The notes under the pieces were generated by a model that was given only the letters and a program-made list of their open reading frames with translations, ran no database searches and was not told the DNA's origin. Below are positions 7,158-14,922 of a stretch of DNA of 35,280 bases, in pieces. The stretch's first letter is position 1; each line of letters begins with the position of its first letter. Source of the stretch: Neglectibacter sp. X58 (GTDB lineage: Bacteria > Bacillota > Clostridia > Oscillospirales > Acutalibacteraceae); NCBI RefSeq assembly GCF_009936035.1, contig NZ_QWEO01000030.1, positions 1 to 35,280 on the forward strand. Reading direction: 5' to 3'. Position numbers and translations under genes: made by a program.

Positions 7158-8348
7158 TTATTTCACGGCTTCCCGGGCCGTCTGGCCTAAGATTTTCACG
7201 CCTTCCCGCAACTGCTCGTCCGTAGGCGTAGAGAAATTGATGCGGAAAGAGCGGCAAGGCTCTGTTTCGTCTGTGAGGAACGCTGTGCCCGGCACCACGC
7301 AGGCCTTGCGCTCCATGGCCCGCTTCACGAATCCCAGCATATCAGTGCCCTCCGGCAGGGTACACCAGGCAAAAAGCCCGCCCTCAAAATGGCTCCAGGT
7401 GATAAGGGGCCTGAAATGCTCCTCCATGGCGGAAAGCAGCACAGCGCTTTTCCGGCTGTAAATGTCCCGCAGGTTTTGCAGGTGGGCCTCATAGTCAAAG
7501 CCCGTCATAAAGCGGTGGCACACAATCTGCGCCCACATGTTGGAATGTACGTCCTCCCCCTGCTTGCACACCACCATTTTCTGGAGCACCGCCCTGGGGC
7601 CGATGGCATAACCTACCCGCATCCCCGGGGAAACCACCTTGGAGAAAGAGCCGGCATACATCACAATGCCCTCTGTATCAAGGCTCTTAATAGAAGGCAC
7701 ATCCTCCCCTGCAAAGCGCAGATCCCCATAAGGGTTGTCCTCCAGAATCATCACCCCATGCTTTTGGCATAACTCATACACTTTTTTGCGCTTCTCAAAA
7801 CTCATGGTAATGCCTGAGGGGTTCTGGAAATTGGGAATGGTATACAGATATTTCACATTTTTCTCTGTCTCCAAAGCCTTTTCCAGGCAGGCCATGTCCA
7901 TGCCGTCCTCCTCCATGGGAATGCCCACAAGCTTTGCCCGGTAGGATCGGAAGGTGTTCAAAGAGCCGATAAAGCTGGGGGCCTCGCACAGCACCGTATC
8001 CCCCTCGTTTAAAAGGGTTTTCGTCAGCAGATCCATCACCTGCTGGGCGCCGCTGGTAATGAGGATATCATCGTTCTCTGTGCCCACCTGGTGCTTTTTC
8101 TTCATATACCCCAGCAGGTGCTCCCGCAGGGGGGCATACCCCTCTGTCACGCCATACTGCAAAGCCTCAATAGGGGTATCCTCCAAAAGCTGTGCCGAAA
8201 CCTTCCGGATGGCTTCATAGGGGAAGGCGTCCGGCGCCGGGTTCCCGGCGGAAAGGGGGATAATCCCCGGGGCGGAGGAGTTTTTCAAAATCTCCCGGAT
8301 GGCAGAGGGCTTCAGCGCCTTCACCCGGTCAGAAAACTGATATTCCAT
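7158..8348 (-). CDS. PLP-dependent aminotransferase, class I/II (aromatic or 2-aminoadipate type)
   Basis: 396 aa from the ATG at 8348 (AAAGGAG 7 nt upstream); longer readings run into the T-box leader. Fold-type I aminotransferase of the Aro8/LysN subgroup: the SAGNPAPDAFP start, Tyr/Gln-rich ALQYGVTEGYAPLRE, PNFQNPSG with the PLP-contacting Asn, EDNPYGDLRF, the PLP lysine Lys237 in SFSKVVSPGMRVGY and the substrate arginine near FRINFS. It transfers amino groups between an amino acid and a 2-oxo acid; substrate cannot be read from sequence alone. The T-box in its leader, with TGG at the specifier position, argues for tryptophan or another aromatic substrate. trpS lies downstream. Confidence 0.9.
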   Translation of the reverse strand: MEYQFSDRVKALKPSAIREILKNSSAPGIIPLSAGNPAPDAFPYEAIRKVSAQLLEDTPIEALQYGVTEGYAPLREHLLGYMKKKHQVGTENDDILITSGAQQVMDLLTKTLLNEGDTVLCEAPSFIGSLNTFRSYRAKLVGIPMEEDGMDMACLEKALETEKNVKYLYTIPNFQNPSGITMSFEKRKKVYELCQKHGVMILEDNPYGDLRFAGEDVPSIKSLDTEGIVMYAGSFSKVVSPGMRVGYAIGPRAVLQKMVVCKQGEDVHSNMWAQIVCHRFMTGFDYEAHLQNLRDIYSRKSAVLLSAMEEHFRPLITWSHFEGGLFAWCTLPEGTDMLGFVKRAMERKACVVPGTAFLTDETEPCRSFRINFSTPTDEQLREGVKILGQTAREAVK

Positions 8349-8384
8349 ATGTTTGCTCCTTTCCGGCGGGAAAAACCCGCCCGC

Positions 8385-8616
8385 AAAAAAATAAAAGCCC
8401 GCCCCACGCATGGGACAGGCTCTGCCTGCGGTACCACCCAAATTGACAGGCTGCCGCCTGCCCAACTCTTCCCCATAACGCGGGGTGCGTCCGGCCATTT
8501 CCTGCCAGCCCTCCCGGGGCCATTCCCAGCCTTCCCCTGCCGCCTTCCCACCCTGGGCGGCTCTCTTAAAAAGGATAGCGGCTGGTACTCCTCCCGGTCA
8601 ACGGTTTTCCTGTATC
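8385..8616 (-). promoter_or_regulatory. T-box riboswitch, predicted tRNA-Trp specific
   Basis: The leader on the minus strand has all T-box parts. The AGTA of the specifier-loop S-turn (near 8585) lies opposite GAA (8523-8525), followed by the specifier TGG (8520-8522). The stem CCAGCC/GGCTGG lies above the loop and CCGGG/CCCGG below it. Further on come AGAGAG and a GCCGCC/GGCGGC apical hairpin. The T-box TGGGTGGTACCGC is at 8428-8440. A terminator hairpin (8397-8420, 10 bp, TGCG loop) is followed by TTTTATTTTTTT (8385-8396). Uncharged tRNA-Trp would stabilise the antiterminator and allow transcription of the aminotransferase. The base after the specifier is C, where a purine is usual, so the codon call is less sure than the T-box call. 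Confidence 0.9.
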
Positions 8617-8622
8617 CATCTC

Positions 8623-8651
8623 ATTATATGGCATCCCCCAGGAAAAGTCAA
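8623..8651 (-). promoter_or_regulatory. promoter of the T-box / aminotransferase unit
   Basis: Minus strand -35 TTGACT (8646-8651), 17-bp spacer, -10 TATAAT (8623-8628). Near-consensus sigma-A promoter; start expected near 8616. Confidence 0.85.
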
Positions 8652-8750
8652 GGGCTGGAAAATCAAGGGAAGTGTCCGAACCGCGTGTTCCATGCTTCCG
8701 GCGGGGGAGGGGAGGTGTGTCCCGTCTGCCCACCCAGCCGGATTGGGTTT

Positions 8751-8773
8751 CCAAAGGGCCATTGGCCCTTTGG
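8751..8773. repeat. GC-rich palindrome downstream of cdaR
   Basis: CCAAAGGGCC/GGCCCTTTGG, perfect 10-bp stem with ATT loop, flanked by a second G/C-run hairpin (about 8774-8805). The stretch 8652-8838 contains no gene I can support. Confidence 0.6.
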
Positions 8774-8838
8774 CGGGGGTGCAGGGGCGGGGAGCCCCCG
8801 CAAAACAGGCCCCCTCCGCCAGCCAGCCTCCAGCCGCG

Positions 8839-8874
8839 CAAAAAAGGCGCACCGAAGCTTTCCGGTACGCCTTT
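8839..8874 (-). terminator. terminator of cdaA-cdaR
   Basis: 12-bp stem (8843-8854 with 8863-8874, one wobble) followed by TTTTTTTGCG on the minus strand, 9 nt after the cdaR stop. Confidence 0.85.
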
Positions 8875-8882
8875 CAAATTCC

Positions 8883-10295
8883 TTATTCCTGGGGCTTTGC
8901 CACAACCCCGTCGCTGGAGCCTGCCGAAGCAGTCTCCACGCCTGCGCCGGCCTGGATGGTAACCGCGTCAGAGAGGGTAACAGTGGCGGTATAGCTGCCC
9001 GACACCCAGCAGGCTTCCCCGGCAGTGCCGGAGATGGTAACGGCTGCGGGAGCCTCTATGCTGCCTGTGCGGTTTGCCACATTGGCCAAATCAATCTGCA
9101 CAAAGATGGAATCCCCGGCCAGCTTCCCAACCTGGGCCTGGGGGCCAATCACTGAAACCTCCATGCTCCGGGTGGTCAGCCGGGCGTCCTTCCCGGCAGG
9201 GGGATTGAGAAGCTGGATGTTCGCCTCCGGCACAGTCAGCGTGGCCCGGCTGTAGCCGTTTAAGTTAATGGAAACCTTTGCCTGGGTAACGGTGTTCTCC
9301 CCGGCGTTTGTAATGTTGCGCACGCCGCTGGGCAGGGGGATCTCCATGTCAAAGGCGGCTGGGCGGGACAAATCCAAATCGGCAAAGTCAATGGCGCTGC
9401 CAAGGCAGATTTCGCTGATGCCGTCCAGCACCTCCTGGGAGCCTGCAATGGCAATCTCCGCCGGCTCTATGCTGATGCGGTTCTGGGCAAAGCTGTCAGG
9501 CTGGTGTACAGTGTTCACCACCAGGGGCACTGTCTTTCTCGCCATCACCGGGATGGTGGCCTGCACTGTGTCCACGCTCAGCGTAAGGTACAAGGAAGCT
9601 GTGTCCGTTATCTCCTGGTTGTTCTGGTCATACAGGCGGATGGGGCAGGAGAACTCCTGGGAGTCCCGCAGGGGAGCGTCCAGGGTGTAGCCCACCGCCG
9701 CCCGGCTCACCCGGTTCACAGCAGACTCCGGCCCGGAAATAGTCACGCTGTCCTGGGACAGCACAGGGGAGCCGGGATAAAAGCCCGCGTCCGCGCTGTA
9801 TACAATCTCGTCCTCCAAAGGCAGTGTAACTTCCTTATAGCGGTCATACTCCAGGTTGATTTCCTCCGGGTTAATGGAAACAATGTCATATTCCGAAAGG
9901 GCAGAGTTTTTCACCGCCTGCACAGGCACCGTCATCTTCTGCAGGGTGTTGCCCGTCAGCTTGGTGGAAGTGGGGTTCAGGCTCACTGTCACCTTGAAGT
10001 CCTCCGCCGTCAGCTTGGAGGTAATCAGGCTGTTGCCGGAAACGTCGATGTCCGCCGCGGCATAGGACATGTTGAACACCCGCAGGCCGTCAGCCTCCGC
10101 CTCCGTAGAGGGCACCACCACAATAGGCACGTCCTGGATGGTAAAAGTGCGGTTCATGTCGCTGTTATAGGCCATCACAAACCATGTCACCAGGGCAATG
10201 GCAAAGGAAAAAACCAGCACAAAGGTGTTGTGGTAAAAAATATTCCGCAGGGAAAGCTTTCCCCGTTTTTTCTCCATGGGCTTTCCGTCTTTCAT
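8883..10295 (-). CDS. cdaR: CdaR, YbbR-domain regulator of diadenylate cyclase
   Basis: 470 aa. A short basic N terminus is followed by one membrane helix (about 24-42, FVLVFSFAIALVTWF), so the rest is extracellular. The exported part is a string of beta-rich YbbR repeats (about 55-135, 140-230, 240-330 and 345-440), recognisable by recurring VPV/IPV starts and alternating hydrophobics, and it ends in a short Ala/Gly/Ser tail. In Firmicutes CdaR binds CdaA in the membrane and modulates c-di-AMP synthesis; this is family knowledge. The start has AAGGAGG 8 nt upstream, and the gene begins 3 nt after the cdaA stop, so the two are one operon. The usual third member, glmM, is not next to it here. 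Confidence 0.92.
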   Translation of the reverse strand: MKDGKPMEKKRGKLSLRNIFYHNTFVLVFSFAIALVTWFVMAYNSDMNRTFTIQDVPIVVVPSTEAEADGLRVFNMSYAAADIDVSGNSLITSKLTAEDFKVTVSLNPTSTKLTGNTLQKMTVPVQAVKNSALSEYDIVSINPEEINLEYDRYKEVTLPLEDEIVYSADAGFYPGSPVLSQDSVTISGPESAVNRVSRAAVGYTLDAPLRDSQEFSCPIRLYDQNNQEITDTASLYLTLSVDTVQATIPVMARKTVPLVVNTVHQPDSFAQNRISIEPAEIAIAGSQEVLDGISEICLGSAIDFADLDLSRPAAFDMEIPLPSGVRNITNAGENTVTQAKVSINLNGYSRATLTVPEANIQLLNPPAGKDARLTTRSMEVSVIGPQAQVGKLAGDSIFVQIDLANVANRTGSIEAPAAVTISGTAGEACWVSGSYTATVTLSDAVTIQAGAGVETASAGSSDGVVAKPQE

Positions 10296-10298
10296 GGC

Positions 10299-11213
10299 TC
10301 AGCCCTCCTTCCGGCCGGAGCCAAAGCCCAGCCTGCCCAGAATGCGCTTGCTGCCGGAAGCGCCTTTGTCCTCCGCGCCGATAAGGTATTTCTCCAAAGC
10401 GTCGGAAAGGGCCGCCCTGGTGTAATCCCGGGTCAGCCTGCCTCCCACGGCAATGGAAATCTGGGCCGTCTCCTCAGAGACCACCACCACCACCGCGTCA
10501 GAGTTCTCGCTCATGCCCAAAGCCGCCCGGTGCCGGGTGCCCAGCTCCGCGCTTACGCTGTCGCTGCTTGTCAGGGGCAGGATGCACCCCGCCGCGTGGA
10601 TCCGTCCGTCCCGTATCACCATGCCCCCGTCGTGGAGGGGGGCTTTGTTGAAGAAAATATTGGCAATGAGCTGGGCGGAAGGGTCGGCCTCCACAATGGT
10701 GCCTGTCTCCACAATTTCCCCCAGCTTGGTGCGGCGCTCAAACACAATCAGCGCCCCCATGCGGAGCTGCTGCAAAATGCCCACAGCCCCCACCACCCCG
10801 GCAATGGCCCGCCGGGTGCCAAGCTTGTCCCCGTCCCTGTCCTTGCCGCCGATAATGCCGCCCAGGGAGCTGACCTTGCTGTGGCCCACCTGCTCTAAAG
10901 CCTTGCGTATCTCCGGCTGGAAAAGGATAATCACCACAATAAAGGCAGACTGGAAGAAATACCGCAGGAGCTGGTTGAGCATCAAAAAGTCAAGGGCCTC
11001 TGTGGAGGAAATCAGGAACAGCCCCACCAGAAGGATAATGCCCTTGACAAGCTGCCCGGCCCGGGTTTCCCGCACCAGCTTGATAATGCCGTACAGCAGT
11101 ACGGTTACAATAGCCACGTCGATAGCGTCTTTAAAGGTAAACTGCCGCGCCAGGTTCAAAAAGGTCTGCCCGAACCGCGCCGCGGCGTCCATCATGTCCC
11201 CCACTGCCGTCAT
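10299..11213 (-). CDS. cdaA: diadenylate cyclase CdaA
   Basis: About 304 aa. Three N-terminal membrane helices (DVAIVTVLLYGIIKLV, the KGIILLVGLFLISS stretch, and the AFIVVIILFQPEI stretch) precede the cytosolic DAC domain. That domain has GALIVFERRTKLGEI, the metal-binding loop PLHDGGMVI and the ATP-binding GTRHRAALGMSE. It joins two ATP into c-di-AMP, a messenger for potassium and osmotic balance and wall homeostasis. The catalytic DGA motif reads DGG here. The start is uncertain: the ATG at 11213 sits too close to its GGAAAGGG site, and the GTG at 11204 is better spaced (about 9 nt); an upstream TTG at 11258 lacks a site. cdaR follows directly. Confidence 0.93.
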   Translation of the reverse strand: MTAVGDMMDAAARFGQTFLNLARQFTFKDAIDVAIVTVLLYGIIKLVRETRAGQLVKGIILLVGLFLISSTEALDFLMLNQLLRYFFQSAFIVVIILFQPEIRKALEQVGHSKVSSLGGIIGGKDRDGDKLGTRRAIAGVVGAVGILQQLRMGALIVFERRTKLGEIVETGTIVEADPSAQLIANIFFNKAPLHDGGMVIRDGRIHAAGCILPLTSSDSVSAELGTRHRAALGMSENSDAVVVVVSEETAQISIAVGGRLTRDYTRAALSDALEKYLIGAEDKGASGSKRILGRLGFGSGRKEG

Positions 11214-11284
11214 CCCTTTCCATATGTAGTGTGCAGAACAAGCACGCCTGTGCCGCAAAAGCTTTTAGGGCCTGTCTGTGTCTT

Positions 11285-11290
11285 ATTGTA
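11285..11290 (-). promoter_or_regulatory. extended -10 promoter of cdaA
   Basis: Minus strand TGATACAAT: -10 TACAAT with the extended TGn element. No good -35 at 17 bp (TTTTAT). About 70 nt before the cdaA start. Confidence 0.5.
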
Positions 11291-11403
11291 TCACAGGCAG
11301 GCCGCAAATAAAAGGCTTTTTTCGTTTTCTTTCAAAATTTCACAGGCCGCCTGGAAAACCGCCAGCCCGCCAAAGGCTTCCCCGGCGGGATATCGTAAAC
11401 ACA

Positions 11404-11433
11404 CTTGAAAACCGGCATATGCCGATTTTCAAG
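11404..11433. repeat. 15-bp arm palindrome between cdaA and the cysteine-desulfurase-like gene
   Basis: CTTGAAAACCGGCAT and its complement meet without a loop, one C-A mismatch. It may act as a terminator for the leftward class V gene; no clear T-run. The interval 11291-11469 holds no gene that I can support. Confidence 0.5.
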
Positions 11434-11453
11434 CCGGGGGGCTGCGCCGCCTG

Positions 11454-11484
11454 GTTCAAAAGAGGCATACTACCTCTTTTGAAC
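11454..11484. terminator. hairpin spanning the end of the cysteine-desulfurase-like gene
   Basis: GTTCAAAAGAGG pairs perfectly over 12 bp with CCTCTTTTGAAC. The TAG stop (11470-11472) lies in the 7-nt loop, so the last codons form one arm. Likely an mRNA 3' structure. Confidence 0.55.
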
Positions 11485-12621
11485 TGTGTTAACTATGGCC
11501 CGCACCCTGCGGGCAAGGGCCTCCATCTCCTGGGGCCTGGTGAAGGCGGAAGGGGATACCCGCACAGTGCCTTTGGTGCCCATTTTCTCATGGGCGCAGG
11601 GCGCGCAGTGCAGGCCGCAGCGCACAGCAATGCCGGATTTTGCCAGAATCTGCCCCGTTTCCTCGCTGGGGCGGTTTTCTATATTAAAGGAAAGCACCGG
11701 CACAAAATAGGGGATTGCCGGGGGCGGGGTGTAAAGCTTCACATGCCCCATGCGGGAAAGCTTTTCATATAAATAGGAAACCTTTCCCATTTCCTCCCGG
11801 TAAATCCGCTCCATCCCCATGGCGCTTACAAACCCCATGCCCGCGTAAAGGCCTATAATCCCCGGCACGTTCAGGGTGCCGCTTTCATAGCGCTCCGGCG
11901 GATCGTCGGGCTGCAAAAGGCTTTGGGACTGGGTGCCAGTGCCCCCCTCTGTCAGGGTGGCAAGGGAAACCCCGGGATCCCGCAAAACCAGCAGCCCGGT
12001 GCCCATAGGCCCGTAAAGGCCCTTGTGCCCGGCGCAGCACAAAAAGTCTATGCCGCCTTCTGTCACGCTGATGGGAACCACCCCGGCTGTCTGGGCCGCG
12101 TCCACGCAGATTTTCGCGTCATACTGGTGGCACAGGGCCGCAATGCGCTCCACAGGCAGCCGCACGCCAAATACGTTAGAGCCTGCCGTACACACCACCA
12201 GCCTGGTGCGCGGCCCCATGGCCTTCCGGAAGGCGTCCACCGTGGCGTCGTTGTCCCCTGGCGCCACCACAGCTTTTGTATACGTGACGCCTTTTGCCTC
12301 CAGGGCCTGCAGGGGCCGCATCACAGCGTTATGCTCCATGTCGGAAACTACCACATGGTCCCCCGGCTTTAAATACCCCTTTATCACCAGGTTCAGGGCC
12401 TGGGTGCAGCTTGGCTGGAACACCACACACTCAGGCCCCGGCGCGCCCAGCAGGGCCGCCGCCCGCTCCCGGCAGTTGTATACCGCCTGGGAGGTGCGCA
12501 CGCTCATATCATAGCCGCTGCGGCCGGGGTTTGCCCCCAGCTCCCGCAGGGCCTTCTGCATCTGCTCCCGTACCACAAGCGGCTTGGGGTACGTGGTAGC
12601 GCTGTTATCCAGATAAATCAC
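11470..12621 (-). CDS. cysteine desulfurase-like class V aminotransferase (EF2568 type)
   Basis: 383 aa. PLP fold-type I enzyme of the NifS/SufS group: YLDNSATTYPKP at the start, DMEHNA (about 95-99), VDAAQTAG, PLP lysine Lys200 in AGHKGLYGPMGTG, and the catalytic cysteine loop with Cys339 in RCGLHCAPCAHEKMGT. It would take sulfur (or selenium) from cysteine as an enzyme persulfide. It matches the subgroup of stand-alone NifS-like proteins found beside DUF3343 genes, not the SufS of a suf operon. The GTG start overlaps the DUF3343 stop by 4 nt (GTGA), with AGGAGG 7 nt upstream, so translation is coupled. Confidence 0.88.
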   Translation of the reverse strand: MIYLDNSATTYPKPLVVREQMQKALRELGANPGRSGYDMSVRTSQAVYNCRERAAALLGAPGPECVVFQPSCTQALNLVIKGYLKPGDHVVVSDMEHNAVMRPLQALEAKGVTYTKAVVAPGDNDATVDAFRKAMGPRTRLVVCTAGSNVFGVRLPVERIAALCHQYDAKICVDAAQTAGVVPISVTEGGIDFLCCAGHKGLYGPMGTGLLVLRDPGVSLATLTEGGTGTQSQSLLQPDDPPERYESGTLNVPGIIGLYAGMGFVSAMGMERIYREEMGKVSYLYEKLSRMGHVKLYTPPPAIPYFVPVLSFNIENRPSEETGQILAKSGIAVRCGLHCAPCAHEKMGTKGTVRVSPSAFTRPQEMEALARRVRAIVNTVQKR

Positions 12622-12845
12622 GGGCCATCCTCCTGCTCCATGCGGCGCAGAACCCGGATGCGGTTTTCCTGTAAAATCCGTTCCGCTTCGTCAGCGCCGG
12701 CCGGCACGTATATCCCATAGCCGCAGCCGGACTCCTCCGTTTGGGGGATGCGCTCCACATAGCCGCGGATCCCCCTGCGGAAGAGCAGATCCCGGCCCTT
12801 CATGGCATATGTGACGGAGCTTACCACAAGTAAGGGCTTGCCCAA
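12618..12845 (-). CDS. DUF3343 protein (putative Se/S carrier-like)
   Basis: 75 aa from a TTG start with GAGG 7 nt upstream; the longer reading to 12959 starts with low-complexity residues and lacks a site. The family core is visible: LLVVSSVTYAMKGRDLL, then the GCGYGIYVP loop and a C-terminal ERILQENRIRVLRR. DUF3343 proteins resemble YedF/TusA-like sulfur or selenium handling folds and commonly sit beside a NifS-like gene, as here with a 4-nt overlap. Handing a persulfide or selenide from the downstream enzyme to an acceptor is inference. No other selenium gene (selD, selA) is in the window. Confidence 0.8.
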   Translation of the reverse strand: MGKPLLVVSSVTYAMKGRDLLFRRGIRGYVERIPQTEESGCGYGIYVPAGADEAERILQENRIRVLRRMEQEDGP

Positions 12846-13094
12846 AAAATCACCTCGTTTAGGGGCTTGCCCCCAAAGCCAGGGAACAAGCCCAGTCGTT
12901 TGCCGCTCAGAAGCTGTGCCGGAAGGGCTGCCCTGCGCCCTGCTGGTACGGCTTCTCACTTCATCTTATGCGCGCCCCCTTCTTTTGTGCGCTTTTTCGA
13001 GGCTTTTTTCCGGAAGAGGGATTCCCTGCCCCCAGGCCCGCCCGGAAAATTCTTTTCCCAGGAAAAGAAAATCGTTAAAAATCCTATTTTCCTA

Positions 13095-13123
13095 TAGAAA
13101 TGTGCCGCACAATATGGTATAAT
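13095..13123 (+). promoter_or_regulatory. promoter of the seven-helix membrane protein gene
   Basis: -35 TAGAAA (13095-13100), 17-bp spacer, perfect -10 TATAAT (13118-13123) with extended TGG just before it. The leader is about 150 nt and ends in a 7-bp hairpin (GGCGCCC/GGGCGCC, 13240-13260) just before the AAAAAGGAG ribosome site. Confidence 0.65.
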
Positions 13124-13282
13124 AGGCGGGTAATTGACTACATGTTGTGATTTGTACAAAAACAGCGCTTTTACCCAGGCAAATCACATAAAAATATTTT
13201 TCGCAGCCGGCAGCCGGCCTGCTTTTTTAGAAAAGAAGGGGCGCCCCCTGCCAGGGCGCCTCCGAAAAAGGAGTTCAACGAC

Positions 13283-14599
13283 ATGACAAGCTTCATCATT
13301 GTTCTTCTCTGCTCAGCCGGGCTTTTCGCCGTCCTGATGCAGGACAGGTTCCGCTTTTGGACAACCCTCCTGGTAGGGGGGATTGCTTTCCTCCTGGCCC
13401 TTTTGGCGGGGGTACTCTTAGGCCGCCTGATAGAAGATCCGGCCCTGGGAAAGCTTCTGGCCTGCTGGGCAGGCACGCTGCTGCTTTTCGCCGCCTCCCT
13501 GGCTGTACATAGCAATAATATCCTGCAAAAGCTTTTCGTGCTTCTGCTGTGCCCCTGCTGCCTGGTATATGCGGAGGTGCTCCTGCCCCAGCTTCTGGGA
13601 ACCCTGCCGCTGCGCACCGCGGGAGTTGTGGGCGGCGTGGTTTCGGCGGCGGGCACGCTGCTGCTGTACCTGCTTCTGGGCCTCTGCCTGTACCGGCCCT
13701 TCCATCATTTCAGCGACCGCGGCCCTTCGGCCTTTATGGCAGGCATGTGCCTGCTGCTCTGCCTGATTTACCTCATCTGCACCGGAAAAGCGGATCTGCT
13801 CTTCCCGGCCAATGCCCTGGCAGGCCGCCTGCTGTTTTCCTCCCTGCTTTTCATCGTGCTGGTTTTCTGTTTCCGCAGCGTATACCAGGCTGGACGGTTC
13901 CGGACGGCTGTGCTGGAGGAAGCCACCCGCCGGAAGCTGCTGGACAAAGACGCGGAGGATTTCGGGGATCTGCTGGCGGCTGTACGGGAGGCCCATGCTG
14001 TCCAGAAGAAGGGGGAATATGCCCTGGATACCATCTCCGTCATGCTCCAGGACGGCGTGCCCGAGCAGGTGCCCGCTTACATTTATATGGCAAAGCACGC
14101 CGCTGCCCGGGAGCCTGTCCTGGGGGAATACCATGAAAACCCCTATCTGAACGGCATCATTGCCGCTAAGGCTGCTTTTGCTTCCCAGAACGGCATAGAG
14201 TTTCAGTGCAATGCCTGCACAGGCAATGTCCCCCTGAAAACCTCCGAACTATGCGTGCTTTTCCATGAAATGCTCAGCCACGCCTGCAAGGAAGCCCTGG
14301 GCTATACCGGGGAAGAGCCACGCCGGGTGCGCTTCACCGCCATCCCCGGGGAGGATTCCCTGCGGCTGGAGGCTGTATATGCGGCCGTCCCTCCGGCAGG
14401 CCGTTCCTTTGGGCTGCAGGAGCTAAGGGAAAAGAAGCTTTCCGATGTGATCCAGTGGCTTTTTGACGACCGCCCGGCTGAGGGCAGCGATCTTTCCGGC
14501 CTGGAGAACACCGCCGAAACCGTCCTGCTCCACAGCGGCAGGCTCACAGTTTCCAGCACGCCGGAGGAAACCATCCTGCTGGCAGAAATGCGCTTTTAG
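13283..14599 (+). CDS. seven-helix membrane protein with degenerate GHKL-like C terminus
   Basis: 438 aa. Seven hydrophobic helices (about 2-19, 25-47, 58-77, 80-101, 112-137, 149-168, 184-201) are followed by a cytosolic half. That half echoes AgrC/GHKL sensor kinases: a long helix after the last membrane span, then NPYLNGIIAAKAAFASQNGI (about 290-309) in the place of the LNxIxxxK region. LFHEMLSHACKEAL then stands where an N box (NLLDNAIEA) would be. The N-box asparagine is missing, no glycine-rich ATP boxes are visible and no phospho-acceptor His context is clear. So it is probably a pseudokinase-like sensor or scaffold; signal and partner are unknown, and no response regulator adjoins. 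AAAAAGGAG lies 9 nt before the ATG. Its TAG stop lies at the left end of a palindromic element. Confidence 0.7.
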   Translation: MTSFIIVLLCSAGLFAVLMQDRFRFWTTLLVGGIAFLLALLAGVLLGRLIEDPALGKLLACWAGTLLLFAASLAVHSNNILQKLFVLLLCPCCLVYAEVLLPQLLGTLPLRTAGVVGGVVSAAGTLLLYLLLGLCLYRPFHHFSDRGPSAFMAGMCLLLCLIYLICTGKADLLFPANALAGRLLFSSLLFIVLVFCFRSVYQAGRFRTAVLEEATRRKLLDKDAEDFGDLLAAVREAHAVQKKGEYALDTISVMLQDGVPEQVPAYIYMAKHAAAREPVLGEYHENPYLNGIIAAKAAFASQNGIEFQCNACTGNVPLKTSELCVLFHEMLSHACKEALGYTGEEPRRVRFTAIPGEDSLRLEAVYAAVPPAGRSFGLQELREKKLSDVIQWLFDDRPAEGSDLSGLENTAETVLLHSGRLTVSSTPEETILLAEMRF

Positions 14600-14706
14600 A
14601 ACCTGTTCAGTATCTAAAAGGTATGCCGGATGTGAGGAGATTTTTTTGTCCGGCAAGGAAAAAGCCCCCTCAGACGGCGTGCCTTGTGATACTAAACAGG
14701 TTCTTA
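14597..14706. repeat. folded palindromic element A (MITE-like)
   Basis: About 110 bp with near-perfect 19-bp inverted ends: TTAGAACCTGTTCAGTATC on the left, TAAGAACCTGTTTAGTATC (complement) on the right. The inner parts also fold back (TGCCGGA..., TTTTTTTGTCCGGCAAGG). The stop codon of the preceding gene lies in the left end. The outer nine bases match element B at 17180. No transposase inside; looks like a miniature inverted-repeat element or a decayed terminator. Confidence 0.6.
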
Positions 14707-14778
14707 GCAAGGTGCGCGGGATGCCCGCCATACGAGGTGCCAGCGCTTCTTCCCCTTCCCATCGCCTTTAACACTACC

Positions 14779-14876
14779 AGCCGCCCCGCCCGCAAACCAG
14801 GGGAAGCGCTCCGCGCTTCCCCTGCCCTGCGCCTTTGGCGCAGGGGCGTGCCTTCGGCCCGCGTTTGCGGGCGGCC
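14779..14876. repeat. three-branch palindromic element
   Basis: An outer stem GCCCGCAAAC/GTTTGCGGGC (14788-14797 with 14863-14872) encloses two further hairpins: GGGGAAGCGC/GCGCTTCCCC (14800-14822) and CCCTGCGCC/GGCGCAGGG (14825-14845). The RNA or single-stranded DNA would form a compact junction. It lies about 45 bp before the nahK-like start, in an untranslated gap. Confidence 0.6.
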
Positions 14877-14922
14877 CTAGGCGTACCCATACACTTCAAC
14901 TATAGAAAGGACGCAAACTCCC

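Noticed and set aside
8091-9155. 354-codon plus-strand ORF across the T-box region
   Set aside because: Covers a T-box leader, a terminator and the ends of two real genes; low-complexity composition.
9504-10898. 464-codon plus-strand ORF opposite cdaR and cdaA
   Set aside because: His/Gly/Gln-rich antisense shadow of two well-supported genes, with no ribosome site.
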